Assembly (NCBI RefSeq): GCF_004363655.1
Contig: NZ_SNZH01000011.1
Coordinates: 109,648-173,647, forward strand
Direction of reading: 5' to 3'
Source: Tahibacter aquaticus
GTDB lineage: Bacteria > Pseudomonadota > Gammaproteobacteria > Xanthomonadales > Rhodanobacteraceae
DNA length: 64,000 bases
Below the pieces are notes generated by a model. The model was given only the letters and a program-made list of their open reading frames with translations, was not told where the DNA came from and ran no database searches. The translations under genes and the position numbers were made by a program. Shown in pieces: positions 8,703-17,704 of the stretch. Every line of letters begins with the position of its first letter. Positions within the stretch are counted from its first letter, which is position 1.

Positions 8703-9542
8703 GTGCAGAAGCTTGCCCTTCCCCTGCTGATCGCCAGCCTGGCCCTTGCGGCCTGCGGACAGTCCAACAATTCGGCCAACCAGCCCAAGACGACGGCGCA
8801 GGCGCCGGCGCCGACCGCGGTAACGGGCTCGGTCTCGCTGAAAGTGCCGGCTCCGGTCGGTGCAGGCACGGAGCTGAAGCTCGCCCTGGCCGATGTCAGC
8901 GTCAAGCCCGAGGCGATCATCGCCCAGAGCACGACCAATCCGGGCCAGCTGCCGGCACAGTTCTCGCTCTCGTTCGAGCCGGGCAAGATCGATCCGAATC
9001 ATCTGTATGTGCTGAACGTCACCGTCAAGGACGGCGAACGCAACTACGTCGCGCCGCGCCAGTACCCGGTGCTGACCAAGGGCTCGGCGGCCAAGGTCGA
9101 TGTGGTGCTGACGCCGGAACCGACGCCGTCGGAGAAAGTGGAAACCGAATACGCCGGCCTGCAGCGTGCGGTCGGCGGCATGAAGCGCGCCGAAGGCGCC
9201 AGCGAAGACGAAGCCAGCACCACGGCCTGGGACGGCTTCTTCGACAAGAACGGCCTGCGCTACATCCGCGAAATCATCGATTTCGGTGACAAGGGCCGCA
9301 ACAACTATTTCTACGCCTACCGCGACGGCAAGCCCTTCGCCGTGTTCTTCGAACGCGTGCCGGCCATGGCGGAACGGCCCAATGCGGTCACCCGTGCGGG
9401 CTGGGACGAAGCCGGCACGCTGGTGCTCAAGACCAAGAAGGACGGCGGTACGGTCAGCGTGCTGGCCGATGCCGAAGCCAAGACGCTGTACGACCGCGCC
9501 GTGGCGAAATACGACGTCATTTCGAAGAAGACGCCGAAGTAA
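8703..9542 (+). CDS. Lipoprotein with YbaY-like domain
   Basis: A 279-residue predicted outer-membrane or periplasmic lipoprotein. The signal is QKLALPLLIASLALAAC with the lipidated Cys18. A GTG start is chosen because it gives a normal lipoprotein signal and has GGAGA six bases upstream. Residues of about 40-140 (TGSVSLKVPAP...ELKLALADVSV...) look like the YbaY/YscW-type beta-sandwich. The C-terminal half contains GLRYIREIIDFGDKGRNNYFYAYRDGKPFAVFFE and is not recognised. It lies between, and opposite to, the MoxR and VWA genes, so a link to them is only positional. Confidence 0.8.
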   Translation: MQKLALPLLIASLALAACGQSNNSANQPKTTAQAPAPTAVTGSVSLKVPAPVGAGTELKLALADVSVKPEAIIAQSTTNPGQLPAQFSLSFEPGKIDPNHLYVLNVTVKDGERNYVAPRQYPVLTKGSAAKVDVVLTPEPTPSEKVETEYAGLQRAVGGMKRAEGASEDEASTTAWDGFFDKNGLRYIREIIDFGDKGRNNYFYAYRDGKPFAVFFERVPAMAERPNAVTRAGWDEAGTLVLKTKKDGGTVSVLADAEAKTLYDRAVAKYDVISKKTPK

Positions 9543-9558
9543 TCATCGGGCAACGACC

Positions 9559-9593
9559 ACGGCGCGCCGGCAGGTCCGGCGCGCCGTTGTTTT
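9559..9593. terminator. Bidirectional intrinsic terminator
   Basis: A 12-bp perfect stem, ACGGCGCGCCGG / CCGGCGCGCCGT, with a five-base loop, followed by TTGTTTTG. It lies between the convergent lipoprotein and MoxR genes. The T-rich side favours termination of the lipoprotein transcript. Confidence 0.85.
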
Positions 9594-9594
9594 G

Positions 9595-10440
9595 TCAGCT
9601 GCTGCCGCGGCGCGCCATGAACGCAATGCGTTCGAACAGTTGAACATCGGCTTCGTTTTTCAACAGTGCGCCGTACAGCGGCGGAATCGACTTTTTCGCG
9701 TTGCGCTCGCGCAGCGTCTCCACGGCCAGGTCTTCGGCCAGCAGCAGCTTGAGCCAGTCCAGCAGCTCTGACGTGGTGGGCTTCTTCTTCAGGCCCGGCG
9801 TTTCGCGCAGGCTGAGGAAGGCGCTCAGCGCCTCGTGCAGCAATTCGCGCTTCAGGCCTGGAAAGTGCACTTCCACGATCGCCGCGAGCGTGTCTGCATC
9901 GGGAAAGCGGATGTAGTGGAAGAAGCAGCGGCGCAGGAATGCGTCGGGCAGCTCCTTCTCGTTGTTCGACGTGATCATCACGATGGGCCGGTGCGTCGCG
10001 CTGACGGTCTGGCCGGTTTCGTAGACATGGAAATCCATGCGATCCAGCTCGCGCAGCAGATCGTTGGGGAATTCGATGTCGGCCTTGTCGATCTCGTCGA
10101 TCAGCACCACGGCGCGGGTTTCGCTCTTGAACGCCTGCCACAGCTTGCCCGGCACGATGTAGTTGGCGATGTCGGTCGCGCGCGACTCACCCAGCTGCGA
10201 ATCGCGCAGGCGCGCCACCGCATCGTATTCGTACAGGCCGTGCTGGGCCTTGGTGGTGGATTTGATATGCCACTCGATCAGCGGCGCGCCCAGGGCGCGC
10301 GCCACTTCCTCAGCCAGCAGGGTCTTGCCGGTGCCCGGCTCGCCCTTGATCAGCAACGGCCGCTGCAGGGCGATGGCCGCATTCACGGCGAGCTTCAGTT
10401 CGTCGGTGGCGACGTAGCGGTCGGTGCCTTCAAAACGCAT
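9595..10440 (-). CDS. MoxR-family AAA+ ATPase
   Basis: A 281-residue AAA+ ATPase. Walker A is GEPGTGKT (residues 33-40), Walker B is VVLIDEIDKA (residues 111-120), and sensor 1 is VMITSNNEKELPDAFLRRC. The start is MRFEGTDRYVATDELK, the conserved family N-terminus; 15 further open codons upstream are ignored. MoxR ATPases act with VWA proteins to assemble or activate protein complexes. The cognate VWA gene lies downstream on the same strand, interrupted by an oppositely oriented lipoprotein gene. Confidence 0.93.
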   Translation of the reverse strand: MRFEGTDRYVATDELKLAVNAAIALQRPLLIKGEPGTGKTLLAEEVARALGAPLIEWHIKSTTKAQHGLYEYDAVARLRDSQLGESRATDIANYIVPGKLWQAFKSETRAVVLIDEIDKADIEFPNDLLRELDRMDFHVYETGQTVSATHRPIVMITSNNEKELPDAFLRRCFFHYIRFPDADTLAAIVEVHFPGLKRELLHEALSAFLSLRETPGLKKKPTTSELLDWLKLLLAEDLAVETLRERNAKKSIPPLYGALLKNEADVQLFERIAFMARRGSS

Positions 10441-10515
10441 GGGCGGGTCCGTCGTTGGAGGGTTGCAGGGGAATGCCGGCGGCACGGCGGAAATGCGCCG
10501 CGCCGCCGGAACCCG

Positions 10516-12858
<2,343 letters not shown>

Positions 12859-13014
12859 GAAACCTGGTCTTCCTGTTTGGACAGCGGCGGCAGACTCCCG
12901 CTGCGCGCCGGGGCCGGAATTTTAGTGCCTTTGGCGTCGCTTGGGTCGCCTGCTGCGCAGTAAATCGGCATCACCGCCTCGCTTTGCCCGCATTTGCTGC
13001 CGGCGGTTGCCGGT

Positions 13015-13028
13015 TTGATTCAGATCAA
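13015..13028. promoter_or_regulatory. FNR/ANR box upstream of ompW
   Basis: A perfect FNR-type dyad TTGAT-TCAG-ATCAA, centred about 70 bases before the ompW start. If it acts as a class II site at -41.5, transcription would start near 13063, with TGTAT (13056-13060) as a plausible -10. ompW of enteric bacteria is known to respond to oxygen through FNR. The match is seen directly; oxygen control here is inferred. Confidence 0.7.
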
Positions 13029-13091
13029 GGGCGCGTACGCGCGGCGCTGCGAGGATGTATCCACCTTTTTCCACGATACAGGCGATCGACG

Positions 13092-13697
13092 ATGCGTATT
13101 CAAGCGATGTTTGCCACCCTCGCCCTGCTCGGCGCAAGCGGCAGCGCAATGGCACAGGACTTTGTCTTCAAGGTCGGCGCACACCAGGTCTCGCCGCGCT
13201 CGGACAACGGCCGCCTGGCCAACGGTGCGCTGCAGGCCGATGTGTCCGGCGACTGGCGGCCGACCTTCTCGCTGGAGTATTTCCTCGGCGAGAAGTGGGG
13301 AGTGGAACTGCTCGCTGCAACGCCGTTCAAGCACGAGGTACGTCTTAATGGCGTGCGCGCTGCCGAGGTGTCGCACCTGCCGCCGACGCTGTCGCTGAAA
13401 TATCACTTCGCGCGCAACAGCCGCATTTCGCCCTTCGTCGGCATAGGCCTGAACTACACCGCGTTCTTCGACGTGCACGAGAGCGGCCCGCTGGCCGGCA
13501 CGCAACTGAGCCTGAGCAAGTCCTGGGGTGCCGCCGCACAGGCCGGCGTGGATTTCGCGATCAACGACAAATGGCTGTTCGCCGTCGATCTGCGCTGGAT
13601 GGACATCGACACGCAGGCCCGCGTCAACGGCACCAAGGTCGGCACGGTCCATATCGACCCGCTGGCCTACGGCATCGCCCTGGGCTACCGCTTCTGA
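13092..13697 (+). CDS. ompW: OmpW family outer membrane protein
   Basis: A 201-residue protein with a 21-residue signal peptide (MRIQAMFATLALLGASGSAMA, cleaved before QDFVFKVGAH). The mature part has the OmpW features VGAHQVSP, GDWRPTFSLEYFLGEKWGVELLAATPFKHE, LPPTLSLKYHF, FVGIGLNYT and an aromatic C-terminus (YGIALGYRF) for BAM-dependent insertion. OmpW forms an 8-strand beta-barrel with a hydrophobic channel. The start is fixed by the signal peptide. It is divergent from tex, with an FNR/ANR box in between. Confidence 0.92.
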   Translation: MRIQAMFATLALLGASGSAMAQDFVFKVGAHQVSPRSDNGRLANGALQADVSGDWRPTFSLEYFLGEKWGVELLAATPFKHEVRLNGVRAAEVSHLPPTLSLKYHFARNSRISPFVGIGLNYTAFFDVHESGPLAGTQLSLSKSWGAAAQAGVDFAINDKWLFAVDLRWMDIDTQARVNGTKVGTVHIDPLAYGIALGYRF

Positions 13698-13892
13698 GCG
13701 CCGTGCAGACCAGCGCCGCGCCTGGCTGAGCGACTGGCGTGCCGCGATCATGACGTTCGTGGCCTACAGCGTGACGCCCACGCCATGGCCTGCATGTTGT
13801 ATACAAACGAAAATGAAACAAACGCAGCGCCACGGACAAAGCGGAACTCCACCTGCACGCCCGCGACAGCGTATGAACCGGTACCGCGCGGC

Positions 13893-15767
13893 CTAGGCTG
13901 CGCGGCGCTTCAGGTGCACCAGCAGCAATGAAATCGCCGCCGGCGTCACGCCGGCGATGCGGCTGGCCTGGCCTATGGTCTGCGGTAGCGAACGCGTCAG
14001 CTTCTGCGCCACCTCGGCCGACAGGCCGCCGACCAGCGCGTAGTCGAAACCCGGCGGAATGGCCGTGTCTTCGTGGCGGCGCTGGCGCTCAATCTCGTCG
14101 CGCTGGCGCTGCAGATAGCCGGCGTACTTGACGCCGATCTCCACCTGTTCGGCCACGGCCGTGTCGCTGACGCCCGGGCCTATGCCGTCGACGACGGCCA
14201 GCTTGCGGTAGTCCAGCTCGGGCCGGCGCAGCAGGTCTAGCGCACTGGATTCCCGCGACAAGGCGACGCCGAGCGTCGACTCGACGGCCCGCCCCAGCGC
14301 ATTGCCCGGCGCCGCCCAGATCGCTGCGAGACGCGCGGTCTCAGCCTCGACGGCAGCACGTTTGGCGCAGAGCGCTTCGTAGCGCGCCCGGTCGACACAG
14401 CCCAGCGCGTAGCCCTGTTCGGTCAGGCGCAGATCGGCATTGTCTTCGCGCAGCTGCAGGCGGTACTCGGCGCGCGAGGTGAACATGCGATAGGGCTCGG
14501 TGGTGCCGTTGGTGATCAGGTCGTCCACCAGCACGCCGAGATAGGCCTCGTCGCGGCGTGGCGTCCAGGCCGGCTGGCCCTGCGCCGCGCGCGCGGCATT
14601 CAGGCCGGCCAGCAGCCCCTGCGCGGCGGCTTCCTCGTAGCCGGTGGTGCCGTTGATCTGGCCAGCGAAATACAGGCCGTCCAGCGCCTTGGTTTCCAGC
14701 GAGGCCTTGAGCCCGCGCGGATCGAAATAGTCGTATTCGATCGCATAGCCGGGACGCACGATATGCGCCTGTTCGAAACCCTTGATCGAACGCACCAGCT
14801 CCAGCTGCACGTCGAACGGCAGCGAGGTGGAAATTCCATTCGGATAGATTTCCACGGTTTCCAGTCCTTCGGGTTCGATGAAGATCTGGTGCGCGTCCTT
14901 GTCGGCGAAGCGTACGACCTTGTCTTCGATCGACGGGCAGTAGCGCGGCCCGACGCCTTCGATCTTGCCCGTATACAGCGGCGAGCGGTCGAGCGCGCCG
15001 CGGATGATGTCGTGGGTGCGCTCGCTGGTGTGAGTGATCCAGCACGGCACCTGGCGCGGATGCTCCGCGACGCTGCCGAGGAACGACATCACCGGCATCG
15101 GATCGTCGCCGGGCTGCGGCTGCAGGCCGCTGTAGTCGATGCTGCGGCCGTCGATGCGCGGCGGCGTGCCGGTCTTGAGGCGGTCGGCACCGAGGGCGAA
15201 TTCGCGCAGGCGCAGGGCCAGGGTGGTGGCCGGCGGATCGCCGGCGCGGCCGCCGGCATAGTTGGCGAAACCGATATGGATCTTGCCGGCCAGAAAGGTG
15301 CCGGCCGTCAGCACCACGCAGGCAGCGCGGAAGCGCAGGCCCATCTGGGTGACTACGCCGACCACGCGCGAGCCTTCGACAATCAGGTCGTCCACAGCCT
15401 GCTGGAACAGGTTCAGGTTTGGCTGGTTTTCCACAAAGCGGCGAATCGCCGCCTTGTACAGGGCACGGTCGGCCTGGCAGCGCGTCGCCCGTACGGCAGC
15501 ACCTTTGGATGCATTGAGTACTCGCCACTGGATGCCGGCGCTGTCGGCGGCGCGGGCCATGACACCGCCCAGCGCGTCGATTTCCTTGACCAGATGCCCC
15601 TTGCCGATGCCGCCGATGGCCGGGTTGCAGCTCATCTGGCCGATCGTGTCGATGTTGTGGCTGAGCAGCAGGGTGCGCGCGCCGCAGCGGGCAGCGGCCA
15701 GGGCCGCTTCGGTGCCGGCATGGCCACCGCCGATCACGATGACATCGTAGGAAACGCTGAAATCCAT
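13893..15767 (-). CDS. mnmG: tRNA uridine-5-carboxymethylaminomethyl(34) synthesis enzyme
   Basis: A 624-residue FAD enzyme that, with MnmE, modifies U34 of tRNAs reading split codon boxes. The dinucleotide-binding motif [19 protein letters not shown] lies at the N-terminus. [56 protein letters not shown] and the C-terminal HIGH-like helical part ([15 protein letters not shown]) are all conserved. Length is normal. It converges on ompW across about 195 bp without recognisable features. Confidence 0.97.
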   Translation of the reverse strand: MDFSVSYDVIVIGGGHAGTEAALAAARCGARTLLLSHNIDTIGQMSCNPAIGGIGKGHLVKEIDALGGVMARAADSAGIQWRVLNASKGAAVRATRCQADRALYKAAIRRFVENQPNLNLFQQAVDDLIVEGSRVVGVVTQMGLRFRAACVVLTAGTFLAGKIHIGFANYAGGRAGDPPATTLALRLREFALGADRLKTGTPPRIDGRSIDYSGLQPQPGDDPMPVMSFLGSVAEHPRQVPCWITHTSERTHDIIRGALDRSPLYTGKIEGVGPRYCPSIEDKVVRFADKDAHQIFIEPEGLETVEIYPNGISTSLPFDVQLELVRSIKGFEQAHIVRPGYAIEYDYFDPRGLKASLETKALDGLYFAGQINGTTGYEEAAAQGLLAGLNAARAAQGQPAWTPRRDEAYLGVLVDDLITNGTTEPYRMFTSRAEYRLQLREDNADLRLTEQGYALGCVDRARYEALCAKRAAVEAETARLAAIWAAPGNALGRAVESTLGVALSRESSALDLLRRPELDYRKLAVVDGIGPGVSDTAVAEQVEIGVKYAGYLQRQRDEIERQRRHEDTAIPPGFDYALVGGLSAEVAQKLTRSLPQTIGQASRIAGVTPAAISLLLVHLKRRAA

Positions 15768-15879
15768 GGCGGCAGCTGAAGTCTGGAGGCGGGGGAAACA
15801 GGCCGGATTCTAGCGGCTGCTGCGCCGCGGCGCAGAAAACAACACGGCCGCCGGCTCAGAATCGAACTACGGCGCAGGG

Positions 15880-15898
15880 TTGGCACGCCCCCTGCATT
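15880..15898 (+). promoter_or_regulatory. Sigma-54 promoter P1
   Basis: TTGGCACG-CCCC-CTGCATT matches the sigma-54 consensus (TGGCACG-N4-TTGCW) with the required GG-N10-GC spacing (GG at 15882-15883, GC at 15894-15895). Transcription should start at about 15907. The nearest downstream structure is the hairpin-rich RNA below, not a gene. Confidence 0.75.
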
Positions 15899-15906
15899 AC
15901 CCTTTT

Positions 15907-16140
15907 CGCACTCCCACCGACGCACGGCGTTTGCGAGCACGTCGATAGTCGGAATTCAGGGGCCGGCTCTGCGTCGGTGGGAGGACGCACCAAGGACAGC
16001 TGCGGCGAGGTATCTATTCTCAGGGGGATAGAGGCTGGCGCCCGGCGGTCTTAGGAACAGGGGGAATCCAAGAGGACCGTGTGCCGGGCGCCAGTAACCG
16101 GGAAACGCCGCAGATGCGCAAGCACTGCGGCGTTTTGTTT
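15907..16140 (+). ncRNA. Candidate structured sRNA under sigma-54 control
   Basis: About 230 nt between a sigma-54 promoter and a strong terminator, with no credible coding sequence. Three stems are visible. Stem 1 has 14 perfect pairs, CTCCCACCGACGCA (15911-15924) with TGCGTCGGTGGGAG (15970-15983), and starts a few bases after the predicted +1. Stem 2 has 12 perfect pairs, CTGGCGCCCGGC (16035-16046) with GCCGGGCGCCAG (16083-16094), enclosing a 36-nt loop. Stem 3 is the terminator. Nine GGA trinucleotides occur, several in predicted loops or linkers (15951, 15994, 16026, 16054, 16063, 16101), as in CsrA/RsmA-titrating sRNAs. No match to 6S, SRP, tmRNA or RNase P RNA was apparent by eye. Boundaries are predicted, not measured. 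Confidence 0.6.
16104..16140 (+). terminator. Intrinsic terminator of the candidate sRNA
   Basis: A 10-bp stem AACGCCGCAG / CTGCGGCGTT with an 11-base loop, followed by TTGTTTT. It ends the transcript that starts at sigma-54 promoter P1. Confidence 0.85.
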
Positions 16141-16300
16141 TGGCCCGGACAGAGTAGCCCTGGCCAGCATTAGCAAACCGTGAAACAGATCGAACAATTT
16201 TCCAGTAGTGGCAGATTGCAGTCACGGTCAGTAAACGACACACCGCGTCACCTCCTGGTTTTTTCGTGTCAACCGTGATCAAACCTGCAGATTCCCGACG

Positions 16301-16319
16301 TTGGCACGCGAACTGCATC
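16301..16319 (+). promoter_or_regulatory. Sigma-54 promoter P2
   Basis: TTGGCACG-CGAA-CTGCATC with exact GG-N10-GC spacing (GG 16303-16304, GC 16315-16316); predicted start about 16328, 26 bases before the small gene. It agrees with P1 at most positions, including TTGGCACGC and CTGCAT. An inverted pair TCACGGT (16222-16228) / ACCGTGA (16272-16278) lies upstream and could be an activator site. Confidence 0.78.
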
Positions 16320-16353
16320 ACAGATTGCGCAGCGAAAAACAGGGGAAAACCAG

Positions 16354-16554
16354 ATGAACGCCATCACCGAATCCACCCTCAAAGTGAATCCGCTGTTCAT
16401 GCGCGCCGATTTGCTGATCGAAGTGGGCAAGCTGAAACTGGCCATCGCCTCGATCCGCGGCCAGCGTGCATCGAACGAAGCCGAGCCGCTGGTAGCGCCG
16501 CTGGCTTCGCGTATCGCCTGCCTCACTGAAGCACTGGGCCGCCTTAGCGCCTGA
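16354..16554 (+). CDS. Small protein of 66 residues, sigma-54 controlled
   Basis: A small protein beginning MNAITESTLKVNPLFMRADL and ending CLTEALGRLSA. Support for it being real: a well-placed AGGGGA Shine-Dalgarno seven bases upstream, a near-consensus sigma-54 promoter just before that, and an intrinsic terminator 40 bases after the stop. It is predicted to be mostly helical and amphipathic, with one Cys and no signal peptide or membrane segment. I do not recognise the family. The gene forms a compact single transcription unit. Given sigma-54 control it may respond to nitrogen, surface or pilus-related signals, but nothing in the sequence says which. Confidence 0.75.
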   Translation: MNAITESTLKVNPLFMRADLLIEVGKLKLAIASIRGQRASNEAEPLVAPLASRIACLTEALGRLSA

Positions 16555-16595
16555 ACCGTCTCTCTCCTCCGCGCCCGACCCGCGCGGACTTGCAC

Positions 16596-16624
16596 AAGGC
16601 CTCATGTTTTGAGGCCTTTTTTTT
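16596..16624 (+). terminator. Intrinsic terminator after the 66-residue gene
   Basis: Stem AAGGCCTCA / TGAGGCCTT followed by six or more T residues, 42 bases after the stop codon. A textbook terminator. Confidence 0.93.
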
Positions 16625-16700
16625 GCGTCTTTTTTTCGCCGGATCTGGCCTTGGCGGCCATACCGGCGAAGCCCTGCCTGCTGCAGGGCTTCGCCGTCGC

Positions 16701-17606
16701 TCAGCGGCGTTGTTCGCTGCGGCCACCACCACCATCGCGTACCGGCGCACTGCTCGGCACCGAACGCGGACTGAAGCTGGGCGCGCGATCGAACGAGGGG
16801 GCGCTGGGTGCGCTGCGTATCGGCTGGGGAGCAAATTCCCGCACCGGCGCCGGCGCGCGGCCCGACGTCGGCGCACGGCCAGGCGCCTGTCCACCGAATT
16901 GCGCATCGCGGAACGCGGGTCCGGTACGGATGGGACGGCTATCGCGTTCGGGAATGCCGGCGCCGTTCACGCCGGGCTGGAAGCGCTGCGGCCGTTCGCC
17001 CTGGCGCCACTGGCTTTCGCGCATCGGCGCCGATTCGCCGCGGCGCTGGCGCGGCACGCCGTAGTAAGGATCGACAGCGTCTGTCCTAAGCTGCCGCGTT
17101 TCGTCAGCGCCGCCCCAACGGTTGGGACCGCGCAGGCGCCCGCCGTCGCTGTTGAGGGGAGCGGCCAGACGCCCCGGACCAGCCAGGGCAGCCGCCGAAT
17201 CGCGGCTGCCGGGCGGCATTTCGCGCCGCATGGCAGCGATCGCGGCGTTTTCGCCACGCACGTTGGCGACGCGGTTGCGTGCTTCCTGCTGACGCTGCCA
17301 GTGCGACCAGTCGTAGAAATTGCCGCCCCACCAGACGTCGTACCAGGGCGAGTAATTCCAGCCGGCGTAGTAGGAGCCGTATCCGTACGGTGACCAGCCG
17401 CCATAGAAGCCATGCGGCGCCCAGAACGGATCGTAGAAACCGTAGCCACCGAAGCCGCTGCCATAGCCGTAGCTCAGATAGCCGTAGCTGGACGGCGCGT
17501 AATCGCGCTCATAGTAATAATCGGCCGAGCCGTCCCGGTAGTAGCTGGTACTGGCGCAGCCGGCAAGAGCGAGGGCAGCGGTCAAAGCGATCAGGGCGCG
17601 GCGCAT
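16701..17606 (-). CDS. Tyr/Gly-rich lipoprotein of unknown function
   Basis: A 301-residue lipoprotein: MRRALIALTAALALAGC, lipidated Cys17. The ATG has GAGGTGA seven bases upstream; a GTG three codons earlier is less likely. Residues of about 20-110 are very rich in Tyr, Gly, Trp and Phe (YGYLSYGYGSGFGGYGFYD, then GGWSPYGYGSYYAGWNYS). The remaining about 190 residues are Arg/Pro/Gly/Ala-rich and low complexity. The composition suggests an envelope-anchored, flexible or aggregation-prone protein; no enzyme motif is seen. It is transcribed away from the small sigma-54 gene's terminator and towards it. Confidence 0.8.
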   Translation of the reverse strand: MRRALIALTAALALAGCASTSYYRDGSADYYYERDYAPSSYGYLSYGYGSGFGGYGFYDPFWAPHGFYGGWSPYGYGSYYAGWNYSPWYDVWWGGNFYDWSHWQRQQEARNRVANVRGENAAIAAMRREMPPGSRDSAAALAGPGRLAAPLNSDGGRLRGPNRWGGADETRQLRTDAVDPYYGVPRQRRGESAPMRESQWRQGERPQRFQPGVNGAGIPERDSRPIRTGPAFRDAQFGGQAPGRAPTSGRAPAPVREFAPQPIRSAPSAPSFDRAPSFSPRSVPSSAPVRDGGGGRSEQRR

Positions 17607-17704
17607 GGCAATCACCTCATGGCAGTCGTCGGCGGCAGTGTAGCGCTGCCGCCGTTAACTTCTGTTGATACACGGAGCTTATATCTGGCCGCCACGGCGC
17701 AGGT

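Noticed and set aside
15956..16321. 121-residue open frame on the minus strand
   Set aside because: It runs antisense through the stems of the candidate sRNA, lacks a Shine-Dalgarno and has no protein-like conservation pattern.
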